Positions 48,297 through 56,900 of a stretch of 64,000 nt of DNA are shown here, in pieces. Position 1 is the stretch's first letter; each line of letters begins with the position of its first letter. Source of the DNA: Deltaproteobacteria bacterium (lineage in GTDB: Bacteria; Myxococcota; UBA727; VGSZ01). The stretch spans positions 21,547 through 85,546 of the forward strand of contig JADZDP010000078.1 in the NCBI GenBank assembly GCA_020850995.1, in the 5' to 3' direction. The notes below the pieces were generated by a model. It had not been told where the DNA came from. It saw nothing but the letters and a program-made list of their open reading frames with translations, and searched no databases. The position numbers and the translations under genes were made by a program.

Positions 48297-49990
48297 AGCG
48301 GGTCGTAGGCCCCGTCCCGCCGGCGCTCGTCGGGCACGCGCCCGCCCGCGCGGAGTGCCACCTCCATCAGGTCCACGGCGTCGACGCGCCCGTCGAGCGA
48401 CACGTCGCCGGGCACCGTGGGTGTCACGACGCGCGGCATGGTCCAGTGCGGATCTACCTCGACGAGCACGGGTCGCGCGCCGAGCGCCAGCGCGTTGTCG
48501 CCGGAGCTTGCCTCGAGCGAGCTCTCCTGCACGGTACCGTCGGCGAAGTGCGCCCGCACCGGCACGTGGAGCTGGTAGTCGCCCTCCACCTCGAGCGAGA
48601 GGGCGCCCTCGCTCACGCCCGCGCGCAGCACCGGGTGGCCGGGCTGGCGCAGCCACTGATCCACGTCGCCCGTGATGTCGCCACCGCCGGCGGCGGCCAC
48701 CTCTTCCACGAGGACATCCACCGAGAGCCCACTGGGGCCGCGCGCGATCATGCCGGCGAGCGCCGCGCTGAAGACCTCCTGGCCCACCTTCTCCTCGAGC
48801 GCGCGCAGCACCACCGAGCCCTTGTGGTAGGTGACGAGCACGTAGACGTCTTGCTGGTCGTAGAGCTCCTCGTCGAGGATGGCCAACTCGGCGGCCGGAT
48901 CGGTCTGCGTGAGGTACCAGACCGCGTTCATGCGCACGCCTGCAAGACGCACGGCCGCGCCGTCCTCGCCGTTCTCGGCGGCGGTCTCGCCGAGCGCGCG
49001 CCACGCCGAGTACTCGGCGAAGGCCTCCTGCAGGAAGCCGCCGCCCACGTACTCGCCCGAGGACGCCAGGCCGCCCCACCACGAGTGCGCCAGCTCGTGC
49101 GCCGCGCCTTGCACAATCAGGTAGTCGAAGTCGGGCCAGGTGATGAAGTCGCCGAGCAGGACGTTGCCCAAGAGGCCCATGCCGCCGAAGGGGAAGCGCC
49201 CCGACACGGGCAGCACGTGCACCTCGTCGAAGGGGAGCGCGCCGAACAGCGCCTCGTAGCGCGGCAGCACACGGGCCATGGTCAGCGCGGTGCGCTGGAG
49301 CGGCTCGGCTGCGGCCTCACTCGGGGCGGCCACCACCACGCGCTTGCCGCTCGCCACGTCGACCTCGAAGGCCGTGCCGCGACGTGCCCACGCCCCCAGC
49401 GTCTCCGTAGGTGTGTCGATGGCGAAGCGGCGCACGCGGCTGCCGTCGCCGGGCTCCTCGTCGACGAGGGGCGCCCCCTGCCCCGCGGCCGCGTGCAGCT
49501 CGGGGTCGGTGCGCAAGGTGACCGAGCCGGTGAAGGGGTCGGTGCCCGAGAGGTTCATCAGGTACCACGCGGCGCCAGGCTCGCCGGGCAAGAGCACCCG
49601 CTCGTCGCTCGTAAAGGTGCACGCGTCGAGGGCGGGGTTGAGCTGCGACCTGCACGAGGGTGTGCCCTCGAGCACGACGTGCACCGACCAGGGACCCTCG
49701 CCCGCGTCCGGGGCCTCGAGCCACTGCACCAGGGCGCCGTAGTCGTCGTCGGCGCGCAGGGTGGCGGGCGCGCCGTTCACGCGCAGCTCGAGCGCGGGCG
49801 CGATCAGTCCGTAGATGGGAAAGCTGTCGTAGCCCTCGACCTCCACGACGGCGTCGATCTCGACGCGCAGCACGCTGGTGCTCATGTCCACCGCGAGATC
49901 TTGCGTGACGACGTCGATGCCGGCGGCGGCGGCAGGGGCGGCCGCCAGCAGCAGCACCATGGTGAGCGAGCGTGGCGTCGTCGCGATCAT
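48233..49990 (-). CDS. Secreted M1-like gluzincin metallopeptidase with C-terminal dockerin-like repeat pair
   Basis: HELAHSWWGGLASSGEYVGGGFLQEAFAEYSAW; C-terminus GDVSLDGRVDAVDLMEVALRAGG...YDPLYDVTADGAIDEEDLAAV. Confidence 0.85.
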   Translation of the reverse strand: MIATTPRSLTMVLLLAAAPAAAAGIDVVTQDLAVDMSTSVLRVEIDAVVEVEGYDSFPIYGLIAPALELRVNGAPATLRADDDYGALVQWLEAPDAGEGPWSVHVVLEGTPSCRSQLNPALDACTFTSDERVLLPGEPGAAWYLMNLSGTDPFTGSVTLRTDPELHAAAGQGAPLVDEEPGDGSRVRRFAIDTPTETLGAWARRGTAFEVDVASGKRVVVAAPSEAAAEPLQRTALTMARVLPRYEALFGALPFDEVHVLPVSGRFPFGGMGLLGNVLLGDFITWPDFDYLIVQGAAHELAHSWWGGLASSGEYVGGGFLQEAFAEYSAWRALGETAAENGEDGAAVRLAGVRMNAVWYLTQTDPAAELAILDEELYDQQDVYVLVTYHKGSVVLRALEEKVGQEVFSAALAGMIARGPSGLSVDVLVEEVAAAGGGDITGDVDQWLRQPGHPVLRAGVSEGALSLEVEGDYQLHVPVRAHFADGTVQESSLEASSGDNALALGARPVLVEVDPHWTMPRVVTPTVPGDVSLDGRVDAVDLMEVALRAGGRVPDERRRDGAYDPLYDVTADGAIDEEDLAAVREP

Positions 49991-50481
49991 GGCGCCTCCA
50001 GCGTGAGCGTGCCGCCGGCGGCGGCCAGGGGAATGAAGCTGCCGTCCAGGCGGCGGGTCACGGCGTCCACGATGTCGACGCGGCTCACGCCGGCAGCGCG
50101 GGCGCGCAGCTCGAGTGTGGCGACGGCGCCGTCGACCACGTCGACCTCGCCAGCTTCCCGCGCGGGGCGCGAACCGCCGAGCGCCACGTCGCCACCATCG
50201 ACGCGCTCCATCAGGAGGCCGCCCTCGCCGAGCACGGGCGCTTGCTCGGGCGCCACCACGGCGACGAGCGCGTCGTCGAGGAGCACGTGGAACGAGAGGC
50301 CGAACACGCGGCCGAGCTCGCGGCCCTCGACGGTGAGCAGCGCGTGGGTATCGTCGACGACGCCCGTGACGCGCAGCGAGGGCCCTACAGGGGGCGCATC
50401 CTCGACGAAGCCGGGGCTCGGCATGCAGGCGCCGAGCGCCGCAGCCACGACCATGGACCATCCCAACATCAAGCGACGCAT
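49987..50481 (-). CDS. Lipoprotein with cohesin-like domain
   Basis: MRRLMLGWSMVVAAALGAC lipobox; FGLSFHVLLDDALVAVV...VVDGAVATLELRARAAGVSRVDIVDAVTRRLDGSFIPLAAAGGTLTLEAP; ATGA overlap with dockerin peptidase. Confidence 0.65.
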   Translation of the reverse strand: MRRLMLGWSMVVAAALGACMPSPGFVEDAPPVGPSLRVTGVVDDTHALLTVEGRELGRVFGLSFHVLLDDALVAVVAPEQAPVLGEGGLLMERVDGGDVALGGSRPAREAGEVDVVDGAVATLELRARAAGVSRVDIVDAVTRRLDGSFIPLAAAGGTLTLEAP

Positions 50482-50591
50482 GGCTTCCTCCGTGGCGGCC
50501 TCGGCCACGGCTCTATTGCGCCACAACCGCGTCCAGCGGGCTCTGCGATCCGTGCGCCATCGTCAGGCGTTTCGTGCCCTCGCGACGGGCT

Positions 50592-51614
50592 TCAAGGGTT
50601 GGCCGAGAGGATCTCGGCCATCTTGCGCAACTGTCGCCGGAAGGTCTGTTCGAAGAGCCACGCCACGGGGGCGTAGGGCTCGTCGACGAGAGCGCGGGTC
50701 TCCTCGATGAGCGCGGCGTACAGCGCTTGCGCTTGCGAGAGCGTCCACTCCCCGCTCGCGGCCAAGGTGCGGCGGCCCACGGCGAGGTCTTTCTCGAGGT
50801 CCAGGAGGTCGTCGAGCCGCTGGCCCAGCTCGGCGATGCGGATCATCCACGAGAGCTCGTCAGCGCCCACCCAGCGCGCGGTGGCGCAGGCGAGCATGCG
50901 CATGCTGACCTCGATGCCCCGCTGCCGCGGCGGCCCGCTCGCGCCCTCGCCGGTCTCGAGCGCCACCTCGTCGTAGGGCCATTCGGCGAGGTCGCGTAGC
51001 AGCGGGCCGAGGAGCTCGCGCTCCACGCCGCGCGCCTGGGCCTGCCACTGATCGAGCAGCTGCACGCAGAAGGCCGCGAGCGGCTCGCCCTCGGCCGCCT
51101 CGCGATCTCGCACCAGCGCCGCCAGGGCGTCGGCGCGCGCCTGCGGCGGCAGGTGGGCCAGGCGATCGTCGAGGAGCTCGTCGAGGCCCAAGATGAGGAA
51201 CGACGCCAGCGCCACGCGGTCGAGCGCCTCACCGCAGGAGATGCGCAAGAGGGCCGGCAGGGCGCGGCAGCCGATGGCGGCGATGGTGTCGGCGCGCAGG
51301 CGCACGAGCCGCGCCCCGGCGGCCACGGCGTCGAGCGCGCGCGGCCGCTCGCGCGAGCACACCACGGCGCTGATGCCGAGTGGCGCGTAGGTGGCGAAGC
51401 CTGCGCGGATCTTGCGCAGGTACGGCGCGGTGAGCACCGCGGGCGGTGCCCGATCGGCCACCACGCGGCGCCAGCCGTCCTCGACGAGGAAGTCGAGCAC
51501 CGGGCCGAAGGCCTCGTGCTCGGCGGGCGGAATAGCCGCGAGCACGGCAGCCGGCGTCACCCGCTCGGCAGGGAGCGGCGTGGCGAGGCGGGGTTCTGTG
51601 CGCAGGGCGACCAC
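50592..51614 (-). CDS. Hypothetical protein, mostly helical
   Basis: Long ORF, good coding composition; GTG start inferred. Confidence 0.55.
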   Translation of the reverse strand: MVALRTEPRLATPLPAERVTPAAVLAAIPPAEHEAFGPVLDFLVEDGWRRVVADRAPPAVLTAPYLRKIRAGFATYAPLGISAVVCSRERPRALDAVAAGARLVRLRADTIAAIGCRALPALLRISCGEALDRVALASFLILGLDELLDDRLAHLPPQARADALAALVRDREAAEGEPLAAFCVQLLDQWQAQARGVERELLGPLLRDLAEWPYDEVALETGEGASGPPRQRGIEVSMRMLACATARWVGADELSWMIRIAELGQRLDDLLDLEKDLAVGRRTLAASGEWTLSQAQALYAALIEETRALVDEPYAPVAWLFEQTFRRQLRKMAEILSANP

Positions 51615-51670
51615 GATGGTGTCCGTCTGGCCAGATAGGTGGCGCGGGCGCCGCGCGCAATGCGATGCGG

Positions 51671-51725
51671 CACAGCGGGGGCACAGCGGGGGCACAGCGG
51701 GGGCACAGCGGGGCCACAACGGGGC
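51671..51725. repeat. 11-bp tandem repeat, 5 units (CACAGCGGGGG)
   Basis: cacagcggggg x3, cacagcggggc, cacaacggggc read directly. Confidence 0.95.
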
Positions 51726-51892
51726 CACTTGCGGCGCCGCGCGGTGGTCCAGGCCTGCCCGGCGTGCGCCGCGCGACCTCGTGCCGCGACGGAATTCTGG
51801 CAGCGCTGTCGTGATCGTCGGAATTCCGGGCCGGGCGAACGCGGTGCCACAGCGGCGCGGGGGCGGCACTGGCTTTGCTCAGGCTGCCGGAC

Positions 51893-52555
51893 ATGAACGC
51901 ACAAGCTCCACCCCTCCTCCTCCTCATTCCACCATTCACGCTCGGCCTGCTGCTCGGCTGCTCCGACGGCCAGCTCGCGCAGAGCGCTGTCGACGCCCCC
52001 TGCCCCGCCGGCGACAGCGACTGCGAAGCGGCGCCTACTACGGCGCCCATCGCGGCGGGCGCGCGCTACGCACTCGAGATCCGGCCGGTCATCGTGGGCG
52101 GCATGACGGTGGCAGCATCGCTGCGCTCCGGCGACGAGGCGGTGCTGCAGGTGGAAGATGGGGTGGTGCGCACGGTGGCGCCCGGCGTGGCCGCGGTGCT
52201 GGCCGTGGGCGACGACGGCGCCGTCGTCGACTTCACGCACCTGGTGGTGGTGAAGGCCGATCGCCTGAGCTTGCACCGCGGTGGTGGCGCCGAGCGCGAC
52301 GAGCGCCCGCTGCCCGAGCACATCCAGGTCTTTCCCGACGAGGAGCTGAGCCTGAGCTTACGCACCTGGTTTGGCGCCCAGGAGCTGGCCGGCAACGTGG
52401 ACGAGGTGTGGAGCGTCGACGACCCCGCCTTCCGCATCGTGGACCAGGGCTTCCCTCAAGAGCGGCGCGTGCGCGCGCCGGCAGCAGGCACGACCACGCT
52501 CACCATCGACGCCGTCGGCGTGCAGCACACCCTGACCCTCGAGGTGATCCCATGA
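51893..52555 (+). CDS. Hypothetical lipoprotein
   Basis: MNAQAPPLLLLIPPFTLGLLLGCSDG lipobox. Confidence 0.75.
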   Translation: MNAQAPPLLLLIPPFTLGLLLGCSDGQLAQSAVDAPCPAGDSDCEAAPTTAPIAAGARYALEIRPVIVGGMTVAASLRSGDEAVLQVEDGVVRTVAPGVAAVLAVGDDGAVVDFTHLVVVKADRLSLHRGGGAERDERPLPEHIQVFPDEELSLSLRTWFGAQELAGNVDEVWSVDDPAFRIVDQGFPQERRVRAPAAGTTTLTIDAVGVQHTLTLEVIP

Positions 52556-53037
52556 CGCCACAGCTCCACATGACCTGCGCGACCGGCGCCGCACTGCTCG
52601 CGCTGCTCCTCCCCGCGCTCGCCTGCTCGGAGACCACCGTCACCGTGCTCACCCAGGCGCCGCCTGGCCGGCAGGCCTTCGTCGACAGCGAGACGCGCAC
52701 GCTGACCATCTCGCGAGGCGTGGCCGTGGCCCTCGAATGCACGGCGTGGACCGAGCAGTACGCCGGGCCCTGCCGCGAGCTTGGCATCGAGCTCGACGAC
52801 GAGGCGCTGGTGACCGTGCTGCCCGTGCACCTCGATGCACTGCCGGGGCAGACCGTGCGCTCGCACGCCGGCACCGTGGACGAGACCACGGTGGTGGGCC
52901 CGCAGGATCGCGCCGGCGTGGTGCTGGTGGGCGCCGCGGCAGGCGCCGCCACGCTGACCGTGAGTACGCCCGACGGCCCTCCCGTCACCCTCGATCTCGT
53001 CGTGGCAGAGCCCCCCGCTCCTCCAGCTGACGAATGA
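52552..53037 (+). CDS. Hypothetical lipoprotein coupled to the previous gene
   Basis: MTPQLHMTCATGAALLALLLPALACSETT; ATGA overlap. Confidence 0.7.
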   Translation: MTPQLHMTCATGAALLALLLPALACSETTVTVLTQAPPGRQAFVDSETRTLTISRGVAVALECTAWTEQYAGPCRELGIELDDEALVTVLPVHLDALPGQTVRSHAGTVDETTVVGPQDRAGVVLVGAAAGAATLTVSTPDGPPVTLDLVVAEPPAPPADE

Positions 53038-53737
53038 GCTCGGCGTTCTTGACCGCGCGACGCAGGTAGAGGTCGGCGCGGTCTTCGAGCGTGGCGTCGT
53101 CGAGGTCGCCACGCTCGCCGCTGCGCGCGAGCGCTCGCCGGCGCCGTGAGCTCAGGTCCCACAGGGCCAGCGCCGCGCTCACGCTCACGTTGAAGCTCTC
53201 GACCATGCCGGCCATGGGCACGGTGAAGCGCGCATCGGTGAGCGAGAGCGCGCGCTTCGACAGGCCGGCGTGCTCGCTGCCAAACACCAGCGCCACCGGG
53301 CCCTCCACGGGCACCTCGTCGACGGGGACGCAGCCCGCGCCCACGTCGGCGGCGAAGAGCGAGAAGCCACGCGCCGACAGGTCGCCGAGACAGCGCGCGA
53401 GCCCTTGGTGGCGCACGATCTCGATCCAGCGCTCGGCGCCCTTCGAGATGGCCTTGTTCTTCTCCCACTTGTTCGGCTGCTCCACGACGTGAAGCTCGGA
53501 GAGCCCGAGCCCTTCGGCGGTGCGCAACACGGCGGAGACGTTGTGCGGGTCCGACAGGTTCTCCATCACCACGGTGACCGAGCCGAGGCGTCGCTCGAGC
53601 ACCGCGAGCACGCGCGCGAGGCGGCGCGGCGTCAGCTCGCTCGCCAAGGGATGGCGCTGCACGAGCTCGCGCAGGCGCAGCGCGCGCCCCTGGCGATCGG
53701 GGGCAGTGTCTGGCGCGGGGCTCGGGGTCCTCTCCAT
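52985..53737 (-). CDS. TrmH/SpoU-family RNA 2'-O-methyltransferase
   Basis: VMENLSDPHNVSAVLRTAEGLGLSELHVVE; ALVFGSEHAGLSKRAL; FTVPMAGMVESFNVSVSAAL. Confidence 0.93.
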   Translation of the reverse strand: MERTPSPAPDTAPDRQGRALRLRELVQRHPLASELTPRRLARVLAVLERRLGSVTVVMENLSDPHNVSAVLRTAEGLGLSELHVVEQPNKWEKNKAISKGAERWIEIVRHQGLARCLGDLSARGFSLFAADVGAGCVPVDEVPVEGPVALVFGSEHAGLSKRALSLTDARFTVPMAGMVESFNVSVSAALALWDLSSRRRRALARSGERGDLDDATLEDRADLYLRRAVKNAELIRQLEERGALPRRDRG

Positions 53738-53831
53738 GGGGCGCGGGCGCCATCGAAGCAGGCGCCCGGGCGCACGGCAACGCGGCCGGCCGGTGCCTGG
53801 GCGCGGGCCGCCCGCGGGCGCGCCCACGTGC

Positions 53832-53843
53832 GGGACATGTCCC
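53832..53843. promoter_or_regulatory. 12-bp perfect palindrome GGGACATGTCCC upstream of multiheme cytochrome gene
   Basis: Read directly; followed by a -35-like TTGACG at 53852. Confidence 0.5.
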
Positions 53844-53901
53844 TGAAAACATTGACGGATCATGTCGACGGCGCTGCTCGGATTGGCGCTACCATGGGGC
53901 C

Positions 53902-56900
53902 ATGTCCTTGGGGCCAGCACAGCGCTGCCAACTTGCGGCCGCCGTCCTCGGCGTGCTGGCGCTCGCGAGCGCGTGCCCCGACGATCCCGACGCGCCAATC
54001 CAAAACGGCGTGCCGCACACCTTCTTCCCCATCGAGGCTGGCGACATCCACGCCCTCGATCGCGCGGCCGCCGACGGACCCATCGATTGCGTGTCGTGCC
54101 ATGGCGACCAGGCGGCCTTTCAAGACTTCAGCTGCGTCGGCTGCCACGAGCACCGCCAGACCGGCCGAGAGCGCGACGGCTCCGTGGGCATGGACGAGCT
54201 CCACGTGGGGCAGCCGAGCTATCGCTACCAGTCGCCCGACTGCCTCCGCTGCCACCCGAACGGTCAGGGCGCCGAGATCACGCGCGCCGAGCACGACGAG
54301 CACTTCCCCATCGAGCGCACCACCGCGCACGGCCTCGTGCGCTGCGGCGAGTGCCACCTGCGCGAGAACCAGCGCGCCGTGGTCACGTGCACCGGCTGCC
54401 ACCGCGACACCGACGAGGATGGGCAAGAGGACCACAGCCTGCCTGCGATGCTCGAGGCCCACGGCGCCGAGATGGCGGATCTCGGCTACGCCTGGCGCAC
54501 GGGCGAGTGCCTCGACTGCCACGAGCGCTCGCAGGTGCCGGGCACCATCGTTCACGCGCCGTTCCCCATCGCGCTCGATCAAGTAAACGGCGAGGACCAC
54601 GACGACGTGAAGTGCGCCGAGTGCCACGGCGGCAAAGGGGATCGGAAGGACCTCACCTGCACCGAGTGCCACGCCGCCACCGACGACGGCAGCGATACGC
54701 TGCACGGTGAGCTCGCGATGTTCACGGCGCACGCCGACGGCAATGTGCCCGGCTACCAGTTCGTGTCGCGCTCCTGCTTCTTGTGCCACAAGCAGTCGCA
54801 GGTGCCCGGCACCTTCGAGCACGACGAGTACTTCCCCATCGGCGATGGCAGCGAGCACGACCTCGACACCGTGGTCGACGACGACCCCGCCGACGCCTTC
54901 CCGGGCGTGCTCGTGCAATGCAGCAGTTGCCACGAGGACAACCGCACCGACCAGGTGAGCTGCACCACCTGTCACGTGCACACGCAGCCCATCGCCGATC
55001 CGGCGCACGCGGGCTTCCCCGATTATCGCTTCGACGACGAGGCCTGCGTGTTCTGTCACCTGGGCGGCGTGCGCCGCTTCGACCACGCGGGCGCCTCGCC
55101 CTTCCCCGTCACCACCGCCGGCGACTCGCACCTGCTCGACGACGTGGCCACCGCCGCGGTCGACGGGCTCAGCTGCGGCCAGTGCCATGCCAGCGTCACG
55201 GATCGACACGAGATGCGCTGCGCCACCTGTCACGACCACGACCAGCCCACCGCGCTCTCGCAGCACGGCACCGAGATGTCGCGCTTCGGCTACGTCTGGG
55301 AGTCGAACGCGTGCCTGGCGTGCCACCCGGTGTCGCAGGTGCCGGGGCTCGTCGACCACGAGCCCGAGTTCCCGCTCTCGCCGCCCTCGGGCGCGGGCGC
55401 CCACGAGCCGCTCTCCTGCCGCGACTGTCACCTCGACCCGGCCAACCGGCGCAGCTCGCTCGCTTGCACCGCATGCCACCAACCCACCTCGTCGACCGAC
55501 GCGCGTGAGGTGCACGGCGAGCCCCGGCTCGGCGAGGTGCACTCGGCCTTCCCCGAGTACATCTGGTCGCCGCAGAGCTGCGTGGGCTGCCACCCAAGCG
55601 GCACCGCGGCGGGCGCGGTGGCGAACCTCGATCACCTGTGGTTCCCCGTCGACACCGGCGACACGCACGCGCTCGCGAGCAAGGGCGGCACCGAGCTGTG
55701 CGCCGACTGCCACGGCGACCCCGCCGACTACGCTGTGGCCGCCATCGCCTGCATCTCCTGTCACGAGCAGGTCGACGACGGCACCGGTGCGCGCGACGCC
55801 CACGGCGAGGAGCGCTTGGGCGAGATCCACACCGGCGTCGACGGCTACCTGCACGACGGGCCCACCTGCCTCGAGTGCCACCCAAACGGCGAGGCCACGG
55901 GCAACTTCGTGCACGTCGAGTTCCCCATCGCCACCGGCAGCGCGCACCAGACCGTCACGTGCAGCCAATGCCACGACGCGAGCAAGCCGAAGGGCGACCT
56001 CACTGGCTTGCGCTGCGCCGAGTGCCACGGCAGCGAGATCAACCTGAACCCGACGGTGACGCAGATCCACGGCGGCATGCCCGGCTTCGTCGACGCCTCG
56101 CCCTCGTGCTACGGCTGCCACCCAAACGCCGAGCCCTCGCCGCCCTTCGACCACGAGCCCTTCTTTCCCATCCTCAGCGGCAGCGCGCACGGCGCCATCT
56201 CCTGCGACGGCTGCCACATCAACCCGAGCAACCGCGCCAACGTCACCTGCACGGGCTGTCACACTGACGCGGATCGCGACGGCCTCTTCGATCACGACGC
56301 CTCGGCCATGCTTGCCGCGCACGGCCCCGACATGAGCGCGCTTGGCTATCAATGGAGCACCAGCGCGTGCCGCTCCTGCCACGCCCGCGCCGAGGTGCCC
56401 GGTGTGCTCGACCACGAGGCGGCGTTCCCCGTCGCGGGCGCCGCGGTGCACAGCGGCCTGTCCTGCGCCAGTTGTCACACCGACAAGCAACAGCGCGCCG
56501 CGCTCGCCTGCACCGGCTGCCACACCTTGGTCGACGACGGCACCGGCGCGCGCGAGGTGCACGGCCAGGCGCGCATGCTGGAGCGCCACCTCGACGGCAC
56601 CGTGCCCGGCTACACCTGGGACCCGCAGGCATGCTTCGGCTGCCACCAGCAATCGCAGGTGCCGGGCGTGATGGACCACGAGCGCTTCTTCCCCATCGGC
56701 GTCACCAGCGCGCACCCCCTCGGTACCGACATCGACACGCCGCCAGTCACGGTGGCCTGCGCCACCTGCCACGCCAATCCCGACGACGCCACCGACCTCT
56801 CGTGCACAGGCTGCCACGCCCACGAAGAGGCGGTGCTCGAGCCGACCCACGGGCTCTTCCCCGACTACACCTGGGACAGCACGAGCTGCGTGTTCTGTCA

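Noticed and set aside
47309-50710. 1133-aa plus-strand ORF across AraC, peptidase and cohesin-like genes
   Set aside because: Frame-shadow of GC-rich genes; Arg/His/Ala-rich with no recognisable domain.
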